Shown here piece by piece: positions 12,302 through 23,870 of a DNA stretch of 64,000 nt (the stretch's first letter is position 1; each line of letters begins with the position of its first letter). The notes below the pieces were generated by a model. It searched no databases. It saw nothing but the letters and a program-made list of their open reading frames with translations, and was not told where the DNA came from. The stretch is taken from the NCBI GenBank assembly GCA_002914845.1, contig JXTC01000008.1, forward strand, positions 1,299,296-1,363,295, in the 5' to 3' direction. Origin of the DNA: Trema orientale. Taxonomy: Eukaryota > Streptophyta > Magnoliopsida > Rosales > Cannabaceae. Position numbers and translations under genes: made by a program.

Positions 12302-14541
12302 TGTCACAACTCGAGGCCGGGGGTTAGTGGCAAAATGGATATTTCACAAAATAGAAATACTAAAATTCAATATAAAAAATTAAAAAAATTTATAAATATT
12401 TGAATTGGCCTTTAAAAATATTTAAGTGAAAGTAGTCCTACGGTTAATGCATCACCCTTTAAACATAGATTACATAAAATAATTATTCAAAATTGTGCAT
12501 CACAAGCTCATCACATATCACTTATAGATATAGTTTATACAAACCATAATCAGTTTCGTAAATAAACTCTTAAAACCATAAACAAGACAAAATTCCTATT
12601 TATTTTTATACTCAAGAATATAGTAGGAATTTCTAAAATAAACTAGTATTAAGCCCCTAATACCACCTTCTAAGTCTCCTTCTCCAATGTTACACCGAAT
12701 ACCACTAGAAGGGAAAGAAAGGGGTGAGCTAACACCCAGTAGAGAAACGATTACAAATTTTTATAATAAAAATTATTTTTATTTCACAAATTTCTGCATG
12801 ATTAGTTTCTTCATTTCATATATTTCACAAATATTTGTTTCTCAAACAAATTTATCAAAAATCCACATATATAAACTAATATCAAAACATATTCCAAAAC
12901 ATAGTGCATACCATTCAAATCCACACAAATGCACTAACTATTTTCTAATTCCGGAATGACTAGTTTTATGACATACGTGAGTTCCGTATCATCTATATGA
13001 TGAACGTGACTTATTCTAGTGTTCTAATTGAACACCGTAATTTCGAAGGTCGCGTATGACAATTTGCAATGTAAAAGCGTGACATGATACGAATATGTAC
13101 GTTTTGTGATCAAATCAATAAATCAACCATGCAGTATTTTTCATTCATTCCAAATCACGAATTTAAACTAAACATATTTTTCGTAATATTAAAATCACGA
13201 AATTCAATTTAATCAAAATCAATCTACACTATTTATGATAAACTAATTTTAAAGTAGGTGAGCTAGTCCCTACCTCAAATTAGTGTAATAAACCTCTACC
13301 GAAACTCTTATGAATTTCCGTGAGTCATTCGGAAGTCCGTTGACGAATTAGAAACCAAATTAGCTTACTTTAATAAATCACTTTTCCAACGGAATTTCGA
13401 ATGAGAAAACGAGCATCATCACTAAATTCCTAGCAACTAAAATAGCTAGGTTAGACATAATTCGACCAATTTAGGTTTTGGGTTGAAACCCGACCCCGGC
13501 ACATAAAACGAAACTATTCATGAGCCTCGTGTATTAAAATTCCTACCACTTCGAAACATATCGATATTTTATGTTAAAGTTAACCTCCTAACTGAATTCG
13601 AATTTAAGGTCGTAACTTCGTTTCATGGTCCAGAGCCTTAAACGGGCCTAAAATCCAGAACTTAAAAAAATATTACTTTTTGAAATATTTACAAAAATAT
13701 CACTTTTTCAATTTGAAATTTTACGCGCCTCCGGATTTCGATTCAACACCAAATAATCATATTTGTTTATGATTTAATTTCCTCTTTGACCTCATATAAA
13801 TTTCTAGGCCTAAATAATTACCTCACAAATATATTTATAAAAAATACCATAAATAAATTATATAAACGGCCAAATCGGAAAAGTATTTACTGGCGGTGAA
13901 TTCACGGCAACAACAGGTCGAGGTTGATCGGCGAACTCGAGAGAAGAACTCACATACCGGTGGTGAGCTGAAAGGTGGTTAGACGACAGTGTTTGGCTGG
14001 AAAAACGTTGCGGTTGGCGTTAACTTCGGGAGCCTCTAGCTCTGGCTACCGGCGACGACAGGCGGCGAGAGCTTCATCAGCGGCAAGAGCTTCATCAGTG
14101 GCAAGCGGTTCATGCGGACCAGTGCATCGACATTGGAGGGCAGCGGTGCGGTGTCTCGTGAGCGGTAGCCGTGGGGGAAAGTTTTAGAGGTCTTGGGGGT
14201 CTTTGCATGAGAAGAAGAGAAAATGAGAATATTTAAAGGCAATTTCAGAACTGTAGGCCACGTGTTAGTTTGTGATTGGCAGTGACTGCTTTAAAAATTA
14301 TGCTTTTATCCGGTTTTCTAAAATTTCCTACATTTACAACCCTCATTAATTGTATTTTAGTCCCCATTTTCAAAATTTTCTTACACTTTAGTCCAAATGA
14401 ACCTAGACACACACTCAGACACACACTCTGTCTAAGTTCATCTCAGATATTTTTTTATTTTATATTTCAAAAATATAAAATTACTAAATTGACCTTGACC
14501 AAAATTTACAATTTTAGCCTTTATAAAAACCGGTTTTTACA
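12302..14541 (-). mobile_element. Solo LTR related to the chromovirus at 1-7367
   Basis: Begins TGTCAC and ends TTTTTACA, as the LTR at 4983-7367 does, and shares its overall plan: the clear-stem motif GGTGAGC near 12723 and a GC-rich island at about 13890-14200. It is flanked by a perfect 5-bp duplication GTAAA (12297-12301 and 14542-14546). There is no internal region, so it arose by LTR-LTR recombination. The 2240-bp length is slightly shorter than the other LTR, and sequence similarity between the two is loose except at the ends, so they belong to related rather than identical families. Confidence 0.9.
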
Positions 14542-14546
14542 GTAAA

Positions 14547-16273
14547 GATAAGAGAAAGAGTGTAGAAGAGAGGTAAAAAACCAAATCTAGTAGAAAATTG
14601 CTTATAATCCACAATTTTTTGGGCATTTAAATCCCATTTTCACGCTTTACTTTTTCCTTTTCCCTTTCTATTCTGCTCCATGCTAAGGTCTCAAAGTTCA
14701 TTTGTTTTTAGAAAAAAGCATAGAAAAGATGTTTTGAAACGATAATTGTCGTTACTAATTACAATGACCATTTCAGACATTGTCTTTTCAGATCGGGGGA
14801 AAAAAAGAAAAGAAAAGAAAAGAGTACTTTAATCACAAAATGCATTATTTGATTTATTTGAAATATTACCCAATCTATTACAATTATAATACCTCAATTT
14901 CTCTTCAAAAAGTCAACAAATACCTATGATATTAATTTTATGGTTTCATCAGAGTTAAGTTTTGGAAATTTCCCCAATGTTTGCTGGAAATAAATAGCCT
15001 TGGATTGAGTTTGGCTAAGAGGAGGAGGGGAAAAATTGAAAAAATAATTGAAAAACTTAAGGGAAATATTTTAGGTGGATTTTACTCATAAGGGTAACAT
15101 TGGAAACCTATTTATTTCTTTCATCAAAAAGGCCTAGAAAAGTTATTTTTTAAAATACTCATATAAAAAATCATTTGCTCGGCCAATACAGTACTATCCA
15201 GGTCCTTTCCCTAAAATTAACATTCAATATTGGAAGATATTTTTATTTCATGAAATATATTAGCATTCAATTGGATTAAAAGAATACCTCAAATAGATTT
15301 GCAAAATCCAATAGAATAAAATTATCAAAAACACCAAGATAAATAAAAAGGAAAAAAAAATATTTTGTCGGATTTTTGAAAAATCAATGAAATGTCTAAT
15401 CGATCGCATAACTAAATTTCATTAGTATATTGCTAAGTATCTCATTTTACATACCATCAATGTGGCTTGTGATTTTGTCACCATATAATTGGTGAATCTT
15501 ATAGAATCCATTTTATAAAGTATCTCCTATCATTTGCTCACACAATAGGGGAGCTATATTTGTACCCTACACTAATATTAAGGCACCCTTATAGTAAATA
15601 AAATGATAAATCACGACAAAAAATTAATGGGTAGGTTAAAAGCCCAAGCTCTCTTTAAAGCTAACTTTCTAATCCATCAAATAAATTTCTTACCCAAAAA
15701 GGGGGAAAAAAAAAAAGAAATCTATGAAATTTAATTTTATGATGAAAATATTGAATTATTAAAACCTAAAAAAAATTAGAGAAACAAACAATTGAAAATG
15801 AGAAAATGAAACTCAAACTACTTGAAAAAAAACAAAAAGAAGAAACAAACAAGGTGCAAATTACTATACATAAATTTAGGTTATACGGTTATGAAGTAAC
15901 GTAATTCAAATTTACAAAAAAGAAGTTGCTTTATGAGATTAAATATTTATATGTACAAACATAAAATGATATATTCACAAACAAATTTCAATATGATAAG
16001 AAAATGAATATTTATATATATATAAATATATATTAAAGAGGACTAAATCTTAATGCTCTCATTTACTTGCTCAAGTTTGATTTTAGTTCAAAGAGATCAT
16101 CACAAGCATTAGGAGTGAAGGAGATGAATGACATAGAAGAAAAAATAAAAAGCAAAAGATGCAAATAAAATTAGAATACAGCTCTTTCAAAATTGAAAAA
16201 GGGAAGAGGTGAGGATGAAGCACTTTTTTTATCTTACTTCTTAAATTATCTATTTTAGTCATTTTACTGGGTA
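14547..16273. other. AT-rich intergenic stretch
   Basis: No gene, RNA or clear element seen. There are A/G-rich tracts near 14800 and 15700 and a (TA)n run near 16013. Confidence 0.5.
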
Positions 16274-16285
16274 CTTTTATACAAG

Positions 16286-16481
16286 GGATAATACTAAGTG
16301 TACCAAAATTTATACCAAATTTTAAATACTAACACATGTGGCATTTGAGTTGGCACTATTTAATTAGTGGATCAAAACTTACCACAAATAAGTTAATCAT
16401 ATTTATCAATTAAATATTACCAACTCACATGCCACATGTGTTGGTATTAAAAATTTGGTAATTGGTACACATAGCATTATC
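16286..16481. mobile_element. MITE with about 60-bp TIRs (Mutator-like)
   Basis: The two ends (GATAATACTAAGTGTACC at 16287 and the reverse complement of the sequence ending at 16481) pair over about 60 bases, including ACACATGTGGCAT. The host sequence CTTTTATACAAG is repeated at 16274-16285 and 16481-16492; depending on where the ends are set the duplication is 10 to 12 bp, close to the 9-11 bp made by Mutator-like transposases. Confidence 0.85.
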
Positions 16482-16492
16482 TTTTATACAAG

Positions 16493-18691
16493 ATGCAGGG
16501 ATGTCAACGAGATGGGGTGGGACCTGTTATGGTTACCATCCCCATCTCCATTATTATTCCGCATAATTCAGCATTTAATTTGATGCGGGGCAATTTCGGA
16601 GAATCTCCATCAGGAATCGGTTTCCCTATTAGTATATCGAGGTCCTCGTTTGGAATCGTCATCTTGAATAAATTAAACAATCTTATGTTAGTCCAAATCT
16701 TTTAAAAGTCTAAATATATTAAAAAAAAATTAAAATTAAAGTTAACTTCGTTAAAAATTCCAATTTTAGACCTAAATAACTAAAAAACACATTCAAATAA
16801 ACTTTAACACGTTAGAATTGTCAAATATAAAATATTTAATACCAAAATGATATAACATATCATTCATTCATAAAACTAACACAATCTCAAATAACTCAAA
16901 TAATATTAGTATATGACTATATATCATTAGATCTTTTTTTTTTTAAATAAAAAACCTACTTGAATCACTATTATATAAAAAAATAGAAATTAACTTATAT
17001 ATAATCGGGGTGGAGTCAGTGCGGGGCACTCAATCCCAAGTCTGCCCCGCCCCGCTAAATATTAAACAGGGAATCCTCGTCCCATATCTCGCACTATTTA
17101 TAAAGGTGAAAGCTCGCTCTATTTGGGCTGGTGCACCGCGGTGCACTATCCCGTTTGGTGAAATTGAAAAAAATAAATAAAAATAACTTAATTGCACTTT
17201 TGATCGATCGAAAGACAAATTTAAGGAGAAGAGTAAAGTGTGTGGAAATCTGGGTTCACTGTATTTGATGTGAAAATCCAGGTTCATCTAATAAGAGTCT
17301 TTTACTCGATAAAGAGGAAGAAAAAAAGAAATAAAGATGTGAAATAATCAGCAATTTCAGACGTACATAGCCTAAGGGATAAAATAGAAGCCATCCGCCA
17401 GCAAAAATCTATTTATTCTGCATAATCTTCGAAAAAAAAAAAACCTATTTTGCATACCACTAAACTCCCAACTGCTGATATATTCTAAACCTGAAATCGT
17501 ATACTTGTTTAACTCATAACTCCCAATATCTTTTTTTAAAAAAAAAAAAAAACTTATTTGACGCTTAAATTTTAAACCAGAAATACATATTTAGTAGAAA
17601 ATAGCTAGAAACAATTTAACTNTTATTTTCAAGAGATGGGTGAAAAGAATATATAATATGAGTGGAAAAACAAATTTTTTAAAAATTATTTTTAGGATGA
17701 TAATTCTGGAATAGTGAGTGTGATTAGCAATACTTATATTTTAAAATCTAGATAACATGTCGTTTTAGAAATTGTGTGAATTAAGCAAACAGACGCTCAG
17801 TGGGATAACAGTAAAGCATTATTTCATAAAATTTTGGATTTATTACTAAATCTAATAACAAAACTAAATTTCATAAAATTTCAGGTATTACAATTATAAC
17901 ACCCTCTTCAGCTTATGTAAACTCCCTTGAAAATCTCAGCTTTCGTTTTATCTGAATTTAGATTTATATTTAAGTAACCCGACTTCTTGTCACATTCCCT
18001 TGTTCATACAAATCTGATGGATAATTAGTCCATGTTTGGGATGATTTTTGAAGGCTTAAAGCCCTTAAAAGCCATTCTGAGTCTCTGCTTACTGCCTGTG
18101 CCTTGACTTTGGCCAATTCAGGAAGTAATCATTTGAACTGAGAGATAAGCTTTATTTTTTTATTTTTCACAAAATTATAAATCGATTGTCTTACAAAGGT
18201 GGTGAGGTGTATTCATATTTACACATCACGTATATGAGATAGAACAAGAGCCCATCAAATGGTGCCCTTATATGAGGCCATATGCATGCATGTACATATA
18301 AGTCGAGTAATTGTTTCATTCAATGAGAAAAAGTGAGTTGAATCTAGCCGAGATGGCTTGATCAGTGAGATTGTAAGTCTAGTGAGAAATCGAGAATAAT
18401 TAATTTTATTGAGTTCTTATTTACAATTCCAACACACCATATGAACGAAAAATTTTCATGGTTCAAGGTCCCTGTCAAAAATTCATATACCAATTGGTGT
18501 CTATCCCATAAAAATGGTAGTTAATTAACTGGCTTATAAACAACTGAAACTATTGACATCATGACATGGTTGTAATAAGTGTTCAATACGCAACATAACA
18601 CTAAAACAATTCTGTCATTATATAGAATAAAAATCAAAACATGAAAATGTAAACTAGATGCTCCTACCTATTACTTAGTATATATAAGACA
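16493..18691. other. Intergenic; degenerate G/C-rich repeat patches
   Basis: Two GC-richer patches at about 16495-16640 and 17003-17150 contain GGGG/CCCC-rich motifs of a kind seen in dispersed plant repeats. The rest is AT-rich. A single N lies at 17622. No gene recognised. Confidence 0.4.
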
Positions 18692-19064
18692 CTAATATCG
18701 GATACAAAGAATTCTCTTACAATTCAAAACCTCTTTAAGCTCGGAGTTAGTAACGCTTACAAGTTGTTGTACGCTTTGATATATAAAACTGTCAGAACAA
18801 TTAACTACGTACGTAGCAGGGCTGAACAGCTTGGCCACTAGGACCTCAAAATTAACCTTGGGAATACATAATGGAAACTCCAATCCAAAACTAAAAATAT
18901 ATATATATATATAATTAGAGAAAAAAATAATTTAAAACTGTCCAAGTACTTGATGTAAATGTAAAATGAGCTAGCTAGGCTACTATCCTTATTGTCACAT
19001 GTATGGTGTACTAAGTAAGTACTATTCAACTAAAGTGACAAAACAATATTTCCAGGTCAGCTAG
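18692..19064 (-). other. 3' flank of the zinc-finger gene
   Basis: Probable 3' UTR and downstream DNA of the minus-strand gene that ends at 19065. It includes a (TA)n run at about 18897-18913. Short open frames here show no recognisable domain. Confidence 0.4.
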
Positions 19065-20007
19065 CTAGCTTTTTTCTTCATTACCTAGCATAACACAATT
19101 AGGCAGCTCGTTGAGATCAAACTCTAGCACCCTGCGAGCAGTAGCTTTAGTAGTACTACTGTTGCCTCCAAGCGTGTCCACTTCCGACGATGACGCTATC
19201 TGATCATCATCCGTCATAGTCATACTCGAGTCAGCTAGATCAGTTGGTAAAGTTACATCATGTGGCCTCACATTATGCATTTCCGAATCCTCAGCAGTTG
19301 TAACATTTGAGAATTTTCTATCCTCAATCTCACCACAAATATTTGTCAATTTGGGGTTCGTAGTTTCCACTACTTGAAATTCTTTCTTACTATTAGTACT
19401 ACTCTTCTTGTAATTGTCCTTGTTGTGAGTGGATCTATGCCCTCCCAAGGCTTGGAATGTCGGAAAAGATTTATCACAGCTACTACATTTGTACAAATTA
19501 GTAGTAGTAGTACTAGTACTAACCTTCTTTTTAGAAACATTTTCCTGATCCGATTCAATACTACCACTAATACTAGCACTCTTTCTTTTCTTTTCTTCCA
19601 AACAGTACTTGATTTTCTTCTTTTTCATCACCCTAACATCGAATGGCTGATCATTAACCAAAACATGTTTTTCTTCAGAATTACATGTGTCAATACCACT
19701 AGTAGTAGTGGTAGTACTGAACCTTAACAAAGTACCATTCTCAGAAACTGCTCTTACCTTAAGCTTCTTCTTCTTCTTCTTCAACAACCACCAATCTCCG
19801 GAGCGAGAGAGATTGAGGAGACCGTCAGCAGCAGCCACAGCCGGATTAACTGTCCGGCCTCTCCTATCGGTCTTAGACCAGCTCGGTGGTATAATTTCTG
19901 ATAAATCAACGGCTGCGATGGCAGCAGTGGACACAGTCTTGTTGATATGATGATCATAATCATCGTCGTCTTCGCCCTCCTCCTCATCGTCATCATCCTC
20001 CTCCTCC

Positions 20008-20049
<42 letters not shown>

Positions 20050-20477
20050 GCATCATCATCATTACTATCCGATTTCGGCTTTTGGGCATCATGGGAACAA
20101 ATTCTCTCAGAGGCTAGCATCATTGGAGGCTGAATACCTCTCCACTCCCTTTCAGGATGAGATCTCATGTGTCCGGACAACGCCTTAGTCGATGGGAAAT
20201 CCTTGCCACAGACACAACACAAGTTTTCATTAGTACCTGCGACCTTCATGTTCGGATTCTTTGCCTTCATCGTCTTAAACTCATTATTAGTGCATTCATC
20301 GTGAGTTGAAGCAGCAGCACGGCGTTCAGTCTGGACGTGAAATCTCTTGTGACCTCCCAAAGCCTTGCCGGAGCTAAACCCTTTGCCGCAGATTGTGCAC
20401 ACATGAGTTAAGAGAGGATCGTTCACTTCTAGAGAGCTCGAGCCGCCATCGATGAACACTTGCCCATTTTTCTCCAT
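19065..20477 (-). CDS. C2H2 zinc-finger repressor, ZAT type (3 fingers, EAR motif)
   Basis: An intact single-exon gene of 470 codons. Three plant-type fingers carry the QALGGH-like signature: residues 27-47 (C27, C30, H43, H47; KALGGH), 87-107 (KALSGH) and 332-352 (QALGGH). Between fingers 2 and 3 lies an almost pure Asp/Glu run at about 140-175, followed by Lys clusters at about 234-241 and 286-290 that could serve as nuclear import signals. The C-terminus holds DLNEL at about 454-458, an EAR-type motif that in this family recruits TOPLESS co-repressors. The arrangement fits the C1-3i/ZAT1-4-9 group of stress and development regulators acting in the nucleus. The start MEKNGQ is chosen because it is the first ATG and has a TATA box about 95 bp upstream. 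Finger 2 has S instead of G in QALGGH, which is common. Exact orthologue not determined. Confidence 0.93.
20008..20049 (-). repeat. Coding (GAT)n microsatellite for poly-Asp
   Basis: A TCA/ATC trinucleotide run within the zinc-finger gene encodes part of its acidic stretch. Its pure-repeat nature makes the acidic tract length-variable by slippage without frameshift. Confidence 0.85.
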
Positions 20478-20570
20478 CTTTTATCTCTTTAATTAGAAAA
20501 AAGACTGCAAAAGTGAATAAAATAAACTCAGAGAAGTTAGAAAGAAAAAGTGTGAAGAAGAAAAGCTGCT

Positions 20571-20580
20571 TATATATTTA
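20571..20580 (-). promoter_or_regulatory. TATA box of the zinc-finger gene
   Basis: The minus strand reads TAAATATATA about 95 bp upstream of the ATG, leaving room for a 60-70 base purine-rich leader. Inferred from position and sequence only. Confidence 0.6.
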
Positions 20581-20599
20581 GAGAGATGGATAGTACTAC

Positions 20600-21125
20600 T
20601 ATGTACCGAATGGTCAGGGGAGACTGAAGAGTTTTAGAACTAAGTGGTATTCTATAATTTAGGTTACAAGAGCAGAACAAAGGATATTAACAGAAGAAGA
20701 AGATCAATACTAAAATTAAGAAATAAATATTTAGAAATAAGTATTTATTTCTTAATTTGAGTTGTAAATGGTCGGTTAATAATGGATACAAAAAATATGC
20801 TCTTGGCATTGGTTGATAAATTTTCGGGCAAGTACAACGCATTGATTGGATTAAATTTCGGCACTATGAAATAAATTTTAAAAAGAAAATCTCATGGAAA
20901 AAGAATTCAAAAATATTAAAAAAAAAAACAATTAAGTCATTCTTCATTAAGTTTCCAAAATTATAACAGATCTTCCATTGCCAATGAATCCTTTATTAAC
21001 GCAATTAATTAATTCAACATCTTTTGGCAAACCTTTCTTTTTCCATATTTGGTTTTCGGTTTCTGCAAGTATATGCACTATCTCCCATTTAATAATATAT
21101 GATAATTCTCTAAAATATATATATA
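20600..21125. other. Intergenic, AT-rich, upstream of the zinc-finger gene
   Basis: Upstream DNA of the minus-strand zinc-finger gene. A short inverted repeat (TTAAGAAATAAATA with its complement) lies at about 20716-20757. No further gene seen. Confidence 0.4.
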
Positions 21126-21749
21126 CTAGTCGTTATACCGCGCTTTGCGCGAGTTGTATTAATATTACATATATTAAGCCTAATGTATAATTAAGTTCAA
21201 TATATTTCAACATTAAAAAATATATTTATCTCTATATTTATTTTGATGAGATGAATGTAGCACAACCATTTGTTCGATGAATTAAATTTATTATTAGTTA
21301 TCATTAATATTAAATTAAATACAATATTATATAATACATGTATATATTACAACCAATCATAGCAAAGAAAAATAATGATAGGACCAATCATATCATGAAA
21401 AAATTAAGATTTTTCTAAAAATTTTAAAAATAGAATAATGATCAAAGATATAGTTAGGTTCAATGTATTTCAACATCAAAAAATATATTTATCTCTTTAT
21501 TTATTTTGATGAGACGAATGTAACACAACTTTTTGACGTTCGATGAATTAAATTTATTATTAGTTATCATTAATATTAAATTAAATACAATATTATATAA
21601 TACATGTATATATTACAACCAATCATAGCAAAGAAAAATAATGATTGGACCAATCATATCATGAAAAAATTAGGATTTTTTTAAAAATTTTAAAATAAAA
21701 TGGTGATCAAAGAAGCTATCAGAGTTTTGAGCTTCAGGCTTAATATAGA
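21126..21749 (-). mobile_element. Non-autonomous Helitron
   Basis: Read on the minus strand it starts TCTATATTAAGCC at 21749 and ends CTAG at 21126, with a hairpin CGCGC-aaa-GCGCG (21139-21151) nine bases before the CTAG. The flanking bases are A at the 5' side and T at the 3' side, which is the Helitron target AT. These are the three diagnostic Helitron features. It has no Rep/helicase gene and contains an internal duplication (period about 263 bp, units starting at about 21191 and 21454). Confidence 0.88.
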
Positions 21750-23410
21750 TATATAGATATATATGATATGTGATACGACTTTTGATTTTTTTTTTTTTAA
21801 TTTGTTACGACTTTTTGACTTTTTACACTTAAAGTTTTCTAATATTATTATGCATATCTTGTTTCACTTCATCCACTCATCTTAACCTTGATAATTCTTT
21901 ACGTGTTTATTTAAGAAAATATAGCAAAGGGGAAATTTATAAAAGGATAAATTCTAAGGGATATCTTTATTTATTTATTTACCTGTATTTTTTATATAAT
22001 TGTTGGAACAATCAGATATAAGATACATATTAAGTTTCAAATACTTTTAATCTAAGTTCAAATGCTCTCTAAAACACATCCACACTAACCATCGGAAGAT
22101 ATATTCTTTTATTGTGTTTTTTCTTTTCAGCCAAAAACGCACAAAACCTAATCTTCTGCACTTGTGCGCTTTCTTTTCTTAATAGCAAAATGAAATCAAT
22201 CTTTCATTCGGGGGAAAAAAAAATCCATTCCAAAAAATAAAAATAAAGAAAAAAATTTATGGACGCCAAGAATTGCAGAGCAGAGAAAAAAGAAGTAATG
22301 CAGTGAGAACGAGAACTGTTGGAGACTTTTCTAATATAAGAATTAGAGTCAACTATCCTATAAATGCAGAGAATCAATTACAATAAAAGTGTGAATTTCA
22401 GAAATTGAGGATTCATGCCTTTTCACCTCCTGTCTTGGTATCCAAGAGTTGGACTTTCTCGATTAATTTTCTTGAGCACTATTGACTCATTTTTTATGGA
22501 TTGATAATTCCAATATTGTAAGCTCCAAAAGGGGTAATACCAATATTCTAAGCTTAAAAGGGGTTTGCTAAATGTGGGTAATGATTGTCAATTTTCTACA
22601 AAAATATGAGGACAGGAATGGTGTGGGGAGCTCACAAAAATTCATGGGAAAATAATGGAAATGTAATTCCTTTGAGCCCTTGTCCAGGGCTGTTTGGTAC
22701 GAGGAATGCTAAATTTTCATATTAATGGAAAAGTTAAGGAGTGTAATGTGTGTTAAGATTAATGCGCCTAATTTTTTATTATTGAGAGCAATAAAACTGG
22801 TTTACTCACTTTTTATGTTCACTTTCTACCACTGCAGATTTTTTACTATGATGAAGAAGAATGATTAGTGATTACCAAGAAATCTTACTTCTCACGCTCT
22901 CAAATTTCACTATGATTTTCACTATGACTCAATGATTACCTGACTCAATGATTACCAAGAAATCTCACTCCTCACGCTCTCAAATTTCACTATGACTCTA
23001 CGAATTCTCTCTAATATCATTTATTCAAACTTAGCTCCTCAAGTTCCTTGACATAGAGAAACAAAACAGTAAATACATTTGTAAAACCCCAAAAATACCA
23101 CTTTCTATATACCGATACTAGTAAAATTTTGTCAATCCGTATGTGTGTAGCTTGAGATATTTCGTCTTGAGTGATCTTAGTAGTATAATTATGTTCCACA
23201 TATCCAACAATATGGCTGCCTAAAAATCTAAATAATTGTGCTTGATTGTGTACTAGAATTTTGTTCATAACTCTTGGGATGTCAAAAAAATATGTTTTGT
23301 TGCTATAAGAATACATTTATTTTTTATCTTTTCTCTTAAAATAATTGAAATATGTTATAAAACTAAAGAAAAATATAATGAAAATTGCATAAACTAAATT
23401 GAAGAGAAAT
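21750..23410. other. Intergenic; truncated MITE end and short direct repeat
   Basis: At about 22686-22760 a sequence resembles the left end of the TIR element at 10394 (GGGCTGTTTGGTACGAGG) without a matching right end. A roughly 50-bp direct repeat (ACCAAGAAATCT ... CTCACGCTCTCAAATT) occurs at about 22874-22925 and 22949-22998. No gene seen. Confidence 0.45.
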
Positions 23411-23870
23411 TACTACAAGAAAGTAGGAATAGAGCGGTGACAATGTCCCCATTTTAGAATCGCCACTAAAAGTTTACTGGTATAGATATCTAAAGCGGCG
23501 ACACATGTGATCCCTGTATTAGATCATTTATTACGATGATAATTGTCTTCATTAAAAAATTGACAAAAATACCATCTGGCAGACCAATTGTCGTCATTTT
23601 AGAGTGAATTTTTATTTTTATTAAATAATTAATTAAATTAATGAATTGTCGCCGCTTTATATGGAATTTTATTTTTTTAGTAATTATTTATTTAAAATAA
23701 TTATTTTTTATATATTTATTTTTTAAACAACAAAAAATAATTTAAATTTAAATAAATAAAAATTACATTAAGGTAAACTAAATAAATTAATAATTAATAA
23801 AAAAAATAAATGAAGTAATATTTTAAATGACATTAATATTAAATATAGTTGTCTGAAACTAGAAACAAGT

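Noticed and set aside
19370..20092. Alternative frames with poly-Met or poly-Arg runs over the zinc-finger gene
   Set aside because: Out-of-frame readings of the (GAT)n tract; the zinc-finger frame is clearly the coding one.
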